This document shows, piece by piece, positions 7,804-16,778 of a stretch of 64,000 nucleotides of DNA (within the stretch, counting starts at the first letter, position 1; every line of letters begins with the position of its first letter). Source of the DNA: Streptomyces coeruleorubidus (GTDB lineage Bacteria; Actinomycetota; Actinomycetes; Streptomycetales; Streptomycetaceae); assembly GCF_008705135.1 (NCBI RefSeq), contig NZ_CP023694.1, positions 4,073,001 to 4,137,000 on the forward strand, written 5' to 3'. The notes under the pieces were generated by a model, which did not search any database, had not been told where the DNA came from, and saw only the letters and a program-made list of their open reading frames with translations. A program made the position numbers and the translations under genes.

Positions 7804-9351
7804 TCAGTGGGCGACGACCGGGATCTGCACCTCGTCCGCCACGCCCTCGCCGGAACCGGAGCCGGTCACGGGGGTGCTGCCCGGACGGCCGGCGTTGACG
7901 AAGGTCAGGGCGATCGCGGCGGCCACGACGAGGATGCCGACGGCGAACCAGATGGCGCTCGTGTAGCCCTCCACCATGGCCTCCAGCTGGACCAGCTGCT
8001 GCTGGGACCGGCTGGTCGCCCCGGCGATGTGGTCGGCGACGTACGCCGTGGTCGCCGAGGCGGCGATGGTGTTCAGCAGGGCCGTACCGATCGCGCCGCC
8101 CACCTGCTGCGAGGTGTTGACCATCGCGGAGGCGACACCGGAGTCCCGCGGCTCCACACCCTGCGTGGACAGCGACATGGCCGGCATGAAGGCCGTACCC
8201 ATGCCCAGGCCGAGCAGGAGCATCGCCGGCAGCAGCAGGGCCGCGTACGAGGAGCCGATCTCCAGCCGGGTCAGCAGCAGCATGCCGAGCGCGGCGACCA
8301 GGAAGCCCGGACCCATCAGCAGGCGCGGCGCGACCCGGGTCATGAGGCGGGTGCCGATCTGGGTGGAGCCCGTGATCATGCCCACGATCATCGGCAGGAA
8401 CGCGAACCCGGTCTTGACCGGCGAGTACCCCTTCACGATCTGGAGGTAGTAGGTCAGGAAGAGGAACAGGCCGAACATCGCGATGATCGCGAGACCGAGG
8501 GAGAGGTAGACACCGCCGCGGTTGCGCTCGGTGATCACGCGCAGCGGCAGCAGCGGGGCCTTCACCCTGGACTCGACGAGCACGAAGGTCGCGAGCAGGA
8601 CGGCGGAGGCCACGAACATGCCGACCGTCACGGAGTCGCTCCAGCCCTCGGACTCGGCGCGGGTGAAGCCGTAGACCAGGGCGACCAGGCCGAGGGTGGA
8701 CAGGACGACGCCCGGGATGTCGAGCGGGGAGCGGTTGCGGCCGCCCTCCGGCTCGCGGATGACGAAGTACGCACCGGCCGCGGCGACGATGGCGAACGGG
8801 ATGTTCACGAAGAACGTCCAGCGCCAGTCCAGGTACTCGGTGAGGAAGCCGCCCAGGATCAGACCGACGGCGCCGCCGCCACCGGCGATCGCGCCGTAGA
8901 TGCCGAACGCCTTGGCGCGCTCCTTGGCGTCCGTGAACATCACGGCGAGCAGGGAGAGCGCGGCGGGCGCGAGCAGGGCTCCGAAGACACCCTGGAGGGC
9001 GCGGGCACCGAACATCATCGCCTCGTTGGTGGCCGCGCCGCCGAGCGCGGAGGCCACGGCGAAGCCGCCCAGGCCCACGACGAAGGCCTTCTTGCGGCCC
9101 CACAGGTCGGCTATCCGGCCGCCGAACAGCAGCAGACCGCCGAAGGCGAGGGCGTAGGCCGTGACGACCCACTGCCGGTTGCCGTCGGAGATGCCCAGAT
9201 CCTGCTGGGCGGAGGGCAGGGCGATGTTCACGATGGTGGCGTCCAGGACGACCATCAGCTGGGCCAGCGCGATGAAGACGAGCGCTTTCCAGCGGCCGGC
9301 GTCCGGCGAGGCCGCCGGGGCGCCGAGTGCCTTTGAGGCTGTTTCAGACAT
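7804..9351 (-). CDS. DHA2-family (EmrB/QacA-type) MFS drug exporter, 14 helices
   Basis: A 515-residue protein with about 14 hydrophobic helices. MFS motif A appears as GGRIADLWGRKKA, and VVLDATIVNIALP at the first helix is characteristic of the DHA2 branch, as is LDWRWTFFVNIPF after helix 5-6. It should export hydrophobic drugs or dyes using the proton gradient. The ATG at 9351 is followed by a short cytoplasmic tail. A much longer open reading upstream runs through the tetR gene in another frame and is not coding. It is transcribed behind tetR (116-bp gap), a likely drug-inducible operon. Confidence 0.92.
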   Translation of the reverse strand: MSETASKALGAPAASPDAGRWKALVFIALAQLMVVLDATIVNIALPSAQQDLGISDGNRQWVVTAYALAFGGLLLFGGRIADLWGRKKAFVVGLGGFAVASALGGAATNEAMMFGARALQGVFGALLAPAALSLLAVMFTDAKERAKAFGIYGAIAGGGGAVGLILGGFLTEYLDWRWTFFVNIPFAIVAAAGAYFVIREPEGGRNRSPLDIPGVVLSTLGLVALVYGFTRAESEGWSDSVTVGMFVASAVLLATFVLVESRVKAPLLPLRVITERNRGGVYLSLGLAIIAMFGLFLFLTYYLQIVKGYSPVKTGFAFLPMIVGMITGSTQIGTRLMTRVAPRLLMGPGFLVAALGMLLLTRLEIGSSYAALLLPAMLLLGLGMGTAFMPAMSLSTQGVEPRDSGVASAMVNTSQQVGGAIGTALLNTIAASATTAYVADHIAGATSRSQQQLVQLEAMVEGYTSAIWFAVGILVVAAAIALTFVNAGRPGSTPVTGSGSGEGVADEVQIPVVAH

Positions 9352-9467
9352 GGGGATACCCACTTCGGGACAAGGTGACGGAAAAAGGTGTCGTAGAGGG
9401 ACGGCTCGACGACCGGCTCGGCCGTGAGCTGTGTGTGCTGACTGAGGTGGCGCCCGGAACTGATCGG

Positions 9468-10112
9468 TCAGGCTCGGCGGAGGTCCTCCATGGTCACTGC
9501 CGCGCCCGGCAGGGCGGAACGGGCCGGGGCCCGCAGTCCGTCCAGGAACAGCTGAAGATGACGGTGTACGAAGGGGTCGGCGCTGAAGCACGCCGTGCCG
9601 GCCGGGGGCCGGCTGAGCTGGGCCACGGCGACCATCACGTCGCCGACGCCGACGTCGGGGCGGAGCTGACCGGCCGCCTTGGCGCGGTCCATGACCTCCT
9701 GGAGGATCCGCTCCACGCGCTCGCGCGCCGCTTCCAGGTCGGGGTGGTTCTCGTCGAACGTGCTCGAGACCATCGGGCACAGCGCGCTGATCCGCTCGTC
9801 GGCGGAGGTGTGCACGAAGCGCTCCAGGGCCTCGAAGGCGTCCCCGGACTCCGCGAGCGCGAGCTCGCCCGCCGCGACCGTACGGTCCAGCACGGAGCAG
9901 ACGACCTCGCGCACGAGCGCGTCGCGGTCCGGGAAGTTGCGGTACACCGTGGCGTTGCCCACGCCGGCCCGGCGGGCGATGTCGTCGAGCGGCACCTCGG
10001 GGCCGTGCTCGACGAACATCTCCCGGGCGGCGGTGACGATCCGCTCCCGGTTGCGCAGGGCGTCGGCACGGGGCCGGGGCGCCTTGCGCGGTGCGGGGGT
10101 GGCGGTCTGCAC
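9468..10112 (-). CDS. TetR-family regulator of the MFS exporter
   Basis: 214 residues. Helix-turn-helix at about residues 25-70 (RIVTAAREMFVEHG, then LDDIARRAGVGNATVYRNFPDRDAL). The C-terminal effector domain is of the SbtR-like type (VMVAVAQLSRPPAG). It is in the same direction as and upstream of the MFS gene, and its own upstream region carries two palindromes matching a repressor site. Expected role: ligand-responsive repression of itself and the exporter. Confidence 0.9.
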   Translation of the reverse strand: MQTATPAPRKAPRPRADALRNRERIVTAAREMFVEHGPEVPLDDIARRAGVGNATVYRNFPDRDALVREVVCSVLDRTVAAGELALAESGDAFEALERFVHTSADERISALCPMVSSTFDENHPDLEAARERVERILQEVMDRAKAAGQLRPDVGVGDVMVAVAQLSRPPAGTACFSADPFVHRHLQLFLDGLRAPARSALPGAAVTMEDLRRA

Positions 10113-10152
10113 GGCGTACTCCTGAGTGGTCTGGGTGTGCGGTGATGCGATC

Positions 10153-10209
10153 CGGGGAGAGGCTCCCCGTTTCAGTCGGACACATGGCTAAACGGGGACT
10201 GGGTCCCCG
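10153..10209. promoter_or_regulatory. Twin 17-bp palindromes, probable TetR operators
   Basis: CGGGGAG (10153-10159) pairs with CTCCCCG (10163-10169), and CGGGGAC (10193-10199) with GTCCCCG (10203-10209). Both dyads have a 3-bp centre; the centres are exactly 40 bp apart, near four helical turns. They lie 41-97 bp upstream of the tetR start. Confidence 0.6.
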
Positions 10210-10403
10210 GTATTTCCCGCACCAGGGCTTTTTATTTGTGACCTGGGTCACGGTTCCGGCAGGGCCGCCGCTACTGACGGGAAACCCACGATCGGTCTCC
10301 TCCAACGCGCGCCCCCCACACCCCCCGACGCAGGGTGATCGCATGGGTGCAGCCGGAGACCGGAGGCTGCCGTGGCGCGGGAGGTCCCTTGCAGGTCCCT
10401 TGC

Positions 10404-11720
10404 ATGCAGCCGCAGCCCCAGCGCCCCCGGTCGTACGGCTCGGGGCCGCCCGGCCGCCGGATACCCCGGCGGCGTCTGGCCGCCCTCGCCTGCGTGACCG
10501 CCCTGACCTTCACGGTCAGCACCTCGGCCGGCACCGGCCACCTCGCCCCGGGCGCCGGCACGGCCGGAGCGGGCCCGATCTCCCTGTCCCGCACCTCCGC
10601 GCACGCCCCCTGCATGATCCGCGGCGCCCGCCAGGTCCAGATGTCCGAGGGCATCCCCACCACCGCCGGCTACGCCCGCTCCACCGGCACCGTCCGCGCC
10701 CTCACCCTGATGATCGACTTCTCCGACGCACCCGGCGAGGGCAAGGCCCTGGACCGCTACCGGGAGTTCTTCCCGCAGACCCGGCACTGGTTCCGCACCA
10801 GCTCCTACGGCCGCCTCGACTACCGCCCCGAGACCCCGATCCCGGAGTGGCTGCGGATGCCGAAGTCCTTCCAGGAGTACGGCATAGAGCGCGGCGCCCC
10901 CTTCGACCCCGGCTACCGCGCGCTGGTCCAGGACCTCGTGGCCGCGGCCGACCCGCAGGTGGACTTCCGTGCATACGACCTGCTGAACGTGCTGGTCACC
11001 CCGAACGCCGGCCCCTCCGCCCTCGACACCGTCCTCTCGGTCACCTTCGCCGGCAACCCCGAGGCCCCGACAGCCGACGGCATACCCGTGGCCAACGCCT
11101 CCTTCGTCTACTCCCGCCAGGACGACGGCTCCGGCTCCTACGGCCGCACCGGCTACCGGGTCCTCCCCCACGAGAACGGCCACGTCTTCGGCCTGCCCGA
11201 CCTGTACACCGCGGAGGGCGGGGGCGCGGTCGGCCACTGGGACATCATGAGCGAGGACTGGGGCGCCAACAACGACTTCCTCGGCTGGCACAAGTGGAAG
11301 CTGGGCTGGCTGGACGCCGCGCAGGTGCACTGCGTATCGGCCCCCGGCACCACGGAATACACCCTGACGCCGCTGGCCCGCGCGGGCGGCTCCAAACTGG
11401 TCTTCATCCCCCTGGACAGCCGATCCGGCTACGCCGTCGAACTGCGCACCCGCGCCGGCAACGACGAGTCGGTGTGCCGCCCGGGCGTCCTGATCTACAA
11501 GGTCGACGCCGAGGTCGACACGGGCATGGGCCCGGTCACCGTCTTCGACTCCCGCCGCGACAGCGGCGGCTGCACGCGCGCGCCGAACGTCCACGCGGAG
11601 CTGTCCGACGCGCCGTTCGCACCCGGGGAGACCTTCAGGGATCCGCGCAGGGGGGTCACGATCAGGGTGGCGGGGGCGGATCCGGCGGGTGACTACAGAG
11701 TGCGGGTGACGCGGGAGTAG
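10404..11720 (+). CDS. Secreted M6-family (immune inhibitor A-like) metalloprotease
   Basis: The 438-residue reading starts with a basic stretch (RRIPRRR) and a hydrophobic segment, a plausible signal peptide. The zinc site is HENGHVFGLPDLY: H256, E257 and H260, with the downstream G-x-x-D typical of M6 and related metzincins. A nearby GHWDIMS segment supports this (Met-turn-like). It is probably an extracellular peptidase. Start is uncertain: the ATG at 10404 has GGGAGG about 19 nt upstream, and a GTG at 10335 is also in frame. It is divergent from tetR over about 290 bp, with the two palindromes in between. Confidence 0.85.
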   Translation: MQPQPQRPRSYGSGPPGRRIPRRRLAALACVTALTFTVSTSAGTGHLAPGAGTAGAGPISLSRTSAHAPCMIRGARQVQMSEGIPTTAGYARSTGTVRALTLMIDFSDAPGEGKALDRYREFFPQTRHWFRTSSYGRLDYRPETPIPEWLRMPKSFQEYGIERGAPFDPGYRALVQDLVAAADPQVDFRAYDLLNVLVTPNAGPSALDTVLSVTFAGNPEAPTADGIPVANASFVYSRQDDGSGSYGRTGYRVLPHENGHVFGLPDLYTAEGGGAVGHWDIMSEDWGANNDFLGWHKWKLGWLDAAQVHCVSAPGTTEYTLTPLARAGGSKLVFIPLDSRSGYAVELRTRAGNDESVCRPGVLIYKVDAEVDTGMGPVTVFDSRRDSGGCTRAPNVHAELSDAPFAPGETFRDPRRGVTIRVAGADPAGDYRVRVTRE

Positions 11721-11746
11721 GCAGCGGCGGCACGGGGGGGCAGGGA

Positions 11747-11930
11747 GGCCGCCGCCGGAACCAGGGACGGGGGCCCGCCACCGGCACGGGGGCAGGGAGG
11801 CAGCCGCCAGCACCAGGAACGGGGAGGCCGCCGCCGGAACCAGGGACGGGGGACCGCCACCGGCACCGGGGACGGGGGGCCGCCGCCGGCACCAGGAACG
11901 GGGAGGCCGCCGCCGGAACCGGGGCGATCG
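11747..11930. repeat. About seven imperfect 26-27-bp tandem repeats
   Basis: Copies begin near 11747, 11773, 11800, 11826, 11852, 11878 and 11904. A consensus begins GGCCGCCGCCGGAACCAGGG and continues with ACGGGG. The block starts 27 bp after the protease stop and ends 67 bp before the IclR-like gene. There are no unique spacers, so this is not a CRISPR array. Confidence 0.8.
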
Positions 11931-11996
11931 GCGAACGGGCACGGCGCCGATTCCGGATTACGGTAGGCCTGCCGCGACCGCCGTACCGGAGAGCCG

Positions 11997-13652
11997 ATGC
12001 CAGCGAAACCCAGGAACGATCACCACGAGGGCGCGGTCCCACCGGCCGACGGGAACACGGGGGCACCCGCCGAGGCCGTCACGCCGCTGATCCGCGGCAT
12101 CGCGGTCCTGCGGGAACTGACCGAGGCGGACGGCACGCTGAGCCTCAGCGCCCTGGAACGGGCCACCGGCCTCGCCCGCTCCACGGTCGACCGCATCACG
12201 GCCACACTCGCCCGCATGGACTACGTCCGCGTGGACGGCAGGGACGTGCACCTGACCCCGCGCCTGATGGAACTGGGCAACGCCTACCTCTCCGCCCTGC
12301 GCCTCCCCGCCCTGCTCTCCGCCCGGGCGGACGCCCTGGCCGACGAACTGGACGAGTCGGTCTCCCTCGCGGTCGCCGACCGCGACGGCATCCGCTTCAT
12401 CCACCAGGCGACCCGCCGCCGCGCGATGTCCCTGAGCTTCCGCATAGGCGACCTGCTCCCCGCCGAACGCACGGCACCGGGCCCGCTGTTCGCGACGGAG
12501 TGGACGGACACCGACTGGCGGCACTGGCGGGACCGCAGGGCGTCGGACCCGAGGGACCTGTCATTCACGGCCGTACCGCCGCGCAGGTACGGAGCGGACG
12601 AACGAGCCGCCGAGGCCTTCGTCGCCCGCACGGAAGAGGCGGCAGCGAACGGCTGGGCCCTGGACGACCAACTGATCGAACCAGGCCTGGTGGCGGTCTC
12701 GGTACCGGTCCGGTCCCCGCACCCGGGCGACCGCCGGAGCATCGCCTGCGTGGCGAGCGTGGTCAGCCACACGAGCCGGCACACCGCACGCGACCTGCGC
12801 ACGACCCTGCTGCCGAGGCTGCGCTCGGCCGTGGCGGAGATGGAACGCGAACTGCACCGCACGCCGCCCCCGGAGCCAGGCCCGTCCCCCTCGAACCTCG
12901 CTCTCTGGACGGGCGCGTCCAAGCAGCGGCTGGGCCGCGACTTCATCGAATCCCTGGCCCGGGGCCTGACGGTCCTCACGGCCTTCGGCGAGGGCAGGCC
13001 GGAGCTGACCCTCACGGAGGTGGCCCAGGCGACGGGCCTGGCCCGGGCGACGGCCCGCCGGGCGCTGATCACCTACGAACACCTGGACCTGGTGACCACC
13101 CCGAGCCCCCGCACCTTCACCCTGACCCCCCGGGTCCTCTCCCTGGGCTTCCCACCCCTCTCCCGCACGTCCCTGCCCGAGATCGCCCAGCCCCACCTGT
13201 CCGACCTGACGTCCCGCATCCACGAGTCGACGTCGCTGGCGGTGCTCTCGGACTCGGGCGAGGAGATCCAGTGCACGGCCCGGGTGGCGACGGGCCGGGT
13301 GATGAGCGTGAACATCACGGTGGGCACGCGCCTGCCGGCGCACGCGACGGCACTGGGCCGCGTCCTGCTGGCGGACACACGCGACGACGCACGACCCGGC
13401 CTGGCCTCGATCCGCTCCCAGGGCTACGCCTTGGTCGACGAGGAACTGGAAGAAGGCCTCCGCTCCCTCGCGGTCCCGGTCCGCGACCGGTCCGGAAAGG
13501 TGGTGGCCGCCCTGAACACGGCGATGCACGCCAGCCGCCACACCCTGCGGGAGTGCGTGACAGACCTGCTCCCCGAACTGACCGCAACGGCCACCCGCAT
13601 CGAGTCGGACCTCCGCACCGCCGGCCGCTTCACCCATGTCCCACTGACCTGA
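11997..13652 (+). CDS. Double-length IclR-family regulator (two complete IclR modules)
   Basis: The 551-residue protein is two IclR units fused end to end. Module 1: winged helix about residues 30-90 (LSALERATGLARSTVDRITATL), effector domain to about 275. Module 2: winged helix about residues 325-385 (LTEVAQATGLARATARRALITY), effector domain to the end with ATALGRVLLAD and an SLAVPVRDRSGKVVAALN segment typical of PcaR/CatR-like proteins. In module 1 the equivalent of the ATALGR helix is PGPLFAT, so its ligand pocket may have diverged. An aromatic-acid regulon is a guess from the family only. ATG preceded by GGAGAG. Confidence 0.88.
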   Translation: MPAKPRNDHHEGAVPPADGNTGAPAEAVTPLIRGIAVLRELTEADGTLSLSALERATGLARSTVDRITATLARMDYVRVDGRDVHLTPRLMELGNAYLSALRLPALLSARADALADELDESVSLAVADRDGIRFIHQATRRRAMSLSFRIGDLLPAERTAPGPLFATEWTDTDWRHWRDRRASDPRDLSFTAVPPRRYGADERAAEAFVARTEEAAANGWALDDQLIEPGLVAVSVPVRSPHPGDRRSIACVASVVSHTSRHTARDLRTTLLPRLRSAVAEMERELHRTPPPEPGPSPSNLALWTGASKQRLGRDFIESLARGLTVLTAFGEGRPELTLTEVAQATGLARATARRALITYEHLDLVTTPSPRTFTLTPRVLSLGFPPLSRTSLPEIAQPHLSDLTSRIHESTSLAVLSDSGEEIQCTARVATGRVMSVNITVGTRLPAHATALGRVLLADTRDDARPGLASIRSQGYALVDEELEEGLRSLAVPVRDRSGKVVAALNTAMHASRHTLRECVTDLLPELTATATRIESDLRTAGRFTHVPLT

Positions 13653-13748
13653 CCCCACCCGGCGGGGTACCCGGGCGGTACCGGCGGCACGGGTGCGCCG
13701 CGGCATCGGACTACCTAGGATGAGAGCTCCGCGGCGCAGGGGGGACTG

Positions 13749-14201
13749 ATGGCCACGCTGGACGAAGCGAGTTCGGGGGCCGTGAACGGATCGGCGTCCT
13801 TAGGCGAGGAACGGCTCAAGCACCTGGAGTTCCTCCAGGCCGTCATCACACGGTTGTCGAACCATTCCTTCCTGGTCAAGGGATGGGCCTTGACGCTGGC
13901 CGCCGGGTTCTTCGCCGTCGCCTCCAGCCAGCAGAGCTGGCAAGTGGCCGCCAGCGGACTGGTGCCACTGGCGTGCTTCTGGTTCCTGGACGGCCTGTTC
14001 CTCCGTCAGGAGCGCCTGTTCCGGCATCTGTACGACGATGTGCGGCGGCCCGGGGTCGAGGTGGAGACGCTCTCCATGGACGTACGGCCCTATCTCCGGC
14101 GGATCAGCTGGTTCGAGGCGACTTTCTCCCGGACGCTCCAACTCTTCTACGGCGCCTTGCTGGTCGCCGACGCGGCGCTCGTCGCCGTCATGGTGCGATG
14201 A
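13749..14201 (+). CDS. Two-helix membrane protein beside TIR genes (possible effector)
   Basis: 150 residues. A soluble N-terminal helix contains KHLEFLQAVITRLSNHSFLVKGW; two hydrophobic segments follow near residues 42-58 and 62-82 around a W-x-W-type boundary (LACFWFLDGLFLRQERLFRHLYDDV), with a final helix near residue 130. I have seen this KHLEFxQxxIxRLxxNSFLxKGW pattern in actinobacterial proteins encoded near TIR domains; the function is not established. It ends 36 bp before the stop of the convergent TIR-SEFIR gene, suggesting it belongs to the conflict locus. Confidence 0.75.
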   Translation: MATLDEASSGAVNGSASLGEERLKHLEFLQAVITRLSNHSFLVKGWALTLAAGFFAVASSQQSWQVAASGLVPLACFWFLDGLFLRQERLFRHLYDDVRRPGVEVETLSMDVRPYLRRISWFEATFSRTLQLFYGALLVADAALVAVMVR

Positions 14202-14237
14202 GCCGGATCCGCCGCCCTCCCGGCCTCGTCGCGGCCC

Positions 14238-15323
14238 TCAGGACGACTTGCTCTTGATGAAGTCGATGAGTTCCGGCAGGTCCTGGTAGAGGGTGTAGAG
14301 GGTCACGCCGTCCAGGAAGAAGGGGACATACGCCTTACCGTGCTCGGGGAAGGACCCCAGCAATATTCGCTCGTACCACCGGCGAACGGCCATCCGCTCG
14401 CTGAGGATGAGGTCCGCCTCGTACGCCACCCCGTCGCCCTTACCCGGTTCCTCCTCGTGCTCGGCGCGGCGCTTGTAGGCCGGTGAGACCATCACGAGCA
14501 CGAAGTCCGCCTCTTTGTAGTGCTTGTGCATCCACCGTGCCCAGTGCTGGGGTCCCTTGCGGTGGGCGGAGGTGTCCAGGAAGACGTCGATCCCCTCCTC
14601 GCGGAGGCGTTCAGCCAGAGCCGCGACCTTGCCCTTGTGGACGTCACCGTCCTCCTCGTGCGCGTACGAGATGAACACCCGCGGTCTCTCCGCGTCATCC
14701 GTCGGCTTGCGAGGCCGTGGCACCCCGGGCTGCGCAGCGGGCGAGGGGCGGCAAACCCGCGCATCGCCCGCACCTCGGGGAAACGGCATTGACAGGGCGG
14801 GGAGTTCACCGACGGACACCTCGGGCGGGCTGCACTCCTGCCCAGCGCAGACGGCGGCGGCGATCTCGTCGACGGCGTCCCAGTACGCCTGGGAACGCAA
14901 GCCCTCCTGGCAAATGATGCCGTAGATGCCCTTGCTGGCGTAGCTGTCCGTGATCTCGCCGCTGAGAACCGGGGCGAGGGGGACGCCGGAGGGCGGCTTG
15001 GCCGGCTGCCAGCGCACCAGGACGCGGGCAGGCGGGTCGGAGGGGCGGAACTGGGGTGGTACGAGGTGCAGTCGGTGCTCGAACACCGCCCAGTCGGCGC
15101 CGCAGCCCCGGTCGTCGTAGTAGACCTGCGAGCACAGGGCGACGAAAACCTGCGCGTCGGCGACGAGGGGGCGGTTCGTGTCGCCCTGCCCGCCACGGCA
15201 CATGGCCGCACTGACCGTACGTCCCTTGCGTCGCGTCACCGCCTCGATCAAGTCCCGGTGGAATCGCTCCGCGTAGGTGCCGTGGTCTTCGGCGGCGAAA
15301 CTCGTGATGAAGTCGATGGCCAT
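14238..15323 (-). CDS. TIR-like (FxsC-type) plus SEFIR domain protein
   Basis: 361 residues from ATG 15323, which has GGAGGGG 8 nt upstream. Residues 1-165 resemble the N-terminal domain of FxsC: DFITSFAAEDHGTYAERFH, ALCSQVYYDDRGCGADWAVF. Residues about 215-361 form a SEFIR/TIR2 domain: RPRVFISYAHEEDGD, GIDVFLDTSAHRKGPQHW, ADFVLVMVSPAYKRRAE. These domains mediate homotypic assembly or, in some TIRs, NAD+ cleavage; a catalytic Glu cannot be assigned with confidence. It is divergent from fxsB. The region 15324-15515 holds both promoters and no gene. Confidence 0.82.
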   Translation of the reverse strand: MAIDFITSFAAEDHGTYAERFHRDLIEAVTRRKGRTVSAAMCRGGQGDTNRPLVADAQVFVALCSQVYYDDRGCGADWAVFEHRLHLVPPQFRPSDPPARVLVRWQPAKPPSGVPLAPVLSGEITDSYASKGIYGIICQEGLRSQAYWDAVDEIAAAVCAGQECSPPEVSVGELPALSMPFPRGAGDARVCRPSPAAQPGVPRPRKPTDDAERPRVFISYAHEEDGDVHKGKVAALAERLREEGIDVFLDTSAHRKGPQHWARWMHKHYKEADFVLVMVSPAYKRRAEHEEEPGKGDGVAYEADLILSERMAVRRWYERILLGSFPEHGKAYVPFFLDGVTLYTLYQDLPELIDFIKSKSS

Positions 15324-15515
15324 GTACAACCCCTCCACTCCCTTTGCCCCGCGGCACCCGGGTCACGCCAAGAAAAACCCAACGTTGGCCAGTTGGCCGC
15401 TCATAGGACACCGGTCGTTCCTCGTACGCTGAGCGGGGGGACACACATATCGCCACGCCGTCCGCCGCTCCGGCGTGGTACCTAGCCGACCCCCGGGCGA
15501 CGAACGGGGGGTCGG

Positions 15516-16778
15516 ATGCAGGGAACTTCGCCGAGCCTTGACACTACGTCATGGGCGGGAGTCCGGAACAGGCGTCAGGGACCCACATGGGACGACTCCA
15601 CACCACCTCCGAATCATTGGCCAGAGCCTCGGATATCCGTCACTGAAGACGGCCGGACAAGACTCAGGGCTTTCGATCAATTCATCACCAAACTGTCCAG
15701 TCGGTGCAATCTTTGCTGCGACTACTGCTACGTCTATGAATTACGCGACTCAGGATGGCGGCAACGCCCCCGAATCATGTCCGCGCCGGTCCGCGAACAA
15801 CTCGTCTCGCGCATCGCGGAACACGCGCGACGGCACGGCCTGGACCGCGTCCGCGTGCTCCTGCACGGCGGGGAGCCGCTCCTCGCCGGCCCCCGGGTGA
15901 TCGCCGACTTCACCACGGCGGTCCGCCGAGCCGTACAGGGGACCGGAACCGAGGTGGACTTCGCCCTGCAGACCAACGGCGTGCTGCTCACCGAGGCGCT
16001 CCTGGACCTGCTGCTGGAGCTGGACGTACAGGTGGGCGTCAGTCTGGACGGCTACGCCGAGGCACACGACCGGCACCGGCGCGGGCCCGGCTCCGGCGCC
16101 GGTAAGGGCAGTCACGCCCGGGTGACCGCCGCGCTCGCCCTGCTGGGCGGTGCGCGCTACCGGCCGCTGTTCGGCGGTCTGCTGTGCACGATCGACCCCG
16201 CGAACGATCCGGTGCGCACCTTCGACGCGCTCGCCGCCCACCGTCCGCCGGCCGCCGACTTCCTTCTGCCGCACGGAACTTGGGATCACCCGCCGACCGG
16301 CGGGGGCGGTGACGGGGCGCTGTACGGAGCCTGGCTCTGCGCCGTCCACGACCGGTGGCGGGCGGCCGGACGCCCGATGCGGGTCCGGCTCTTCGAGTCG
16401 ATCGACTCACTGTCCCGGTACGGCGGCGGAAGCAGCAGCGAGGTACTGGGCACCGTGCCGGCGGCAGCCGTGGCGATCGAAACGGACGGAACGGTCGCGT
16501 GGACGGAGTCGCTCAACGCCGTCGCGGAGGGGGCTGCCCACACGGGCGGCACGATATTCAGCCACTCCTTCGACGCCCTGCTGGGCCTCGACAGCGCGCC
16601 GGAGGACGGTGTGGGGTCCCTGTGCCGCCGGTGCCGCGAGTGCCCTCTGGTGCAAGTCTGCGGTGGTGGTCTGCGCGCCCACCGCTTCGGACGTGGCCGG
16701 GGATTCGCCAACCCTTCCGTCTACTGCAAGGACATCTCCGCCCTCATCCGGCACATCACATCCTCGAGGGATCAATGA
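15516..16778 (+). CDS. fxsB: FxsB-type radical SAM/SPASM peptide-modifying enzyme
   Basis: 420 residues. The radical SAM cluster motif is CNLCCDYC (C64, C68, C71), followed by CYVYEL. HGGEPLL near residue 115 is the SAM-binding segment. A C-terminal SPASM-like set C370, C373, C376, C382 and a later YCKD segment should hold an auxiliary iron-sulfur cluster. The preceding F-x-x-F-I-T-K-L-S-S-R is the FxsB signature as I remember it. FxsB enzymes are predicted to modify a small FxSxx-COOH peptide. Codon 76 is TTA (15741-15743), so translation may need the bldA tRNA. ATG overlaps nothing upstream; ribosome site weak (GGGGGGTCGG). Confidence 0.88.
   Translation: MQGTSPSLDTTSWAGVRNRRQGPTWDDSTPPPNHWPEPRISVTEDGRTRLRAFDQFITKLSSRCNLCCDYCYVYELRDSGWRQRPRIMSAPVREQLVSRIAEHARRHGLDRVRVLLHGGEPLLAGPRVIADFTTAVRRAVQGTGTEVDFALQTNGVLLTEALLDLLLELDVQVGVSLDGYAEAHDRHRRGPGSGAGKGSHARVTAALALLGGARYRPLFGGLLCTIDPANDPVRTFDALAAHRPPAADFLLPHGTWDHPPTGGGGDGALYGAWLCAVHDRWRAAGRPMRVRLFESIDSLSRYGGGSSSEVLGTVPAAAVAIETDGTVAWTESLNAVAEGAAHTGGTIFSHSFDALLGLDSAPEDGVGSLCRRCRECPLVQVCGGGLRAHRFGRGRGFANPSVYCKDISALIRHITSSRDQ

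Noticed and set aside
7804..10344. 846-residue fusion of tetR region and MFS protein
   Set aside because: The upstream part is out of frame with the real TetR gene and has no coding character; the MFS protein starts at 9351.
11747..11930. CRISPR-like array
   Set aside because: Repeats abut each other without unique spacers, and no cas gene is present.
13653..13748. FxSxx-COOH precursor upstream of the two-helix gene
   Set aside because: No TTC/TTT-based FxSxx-stop pattern and no room for a 50-residue peptide with a start and ribosome site.
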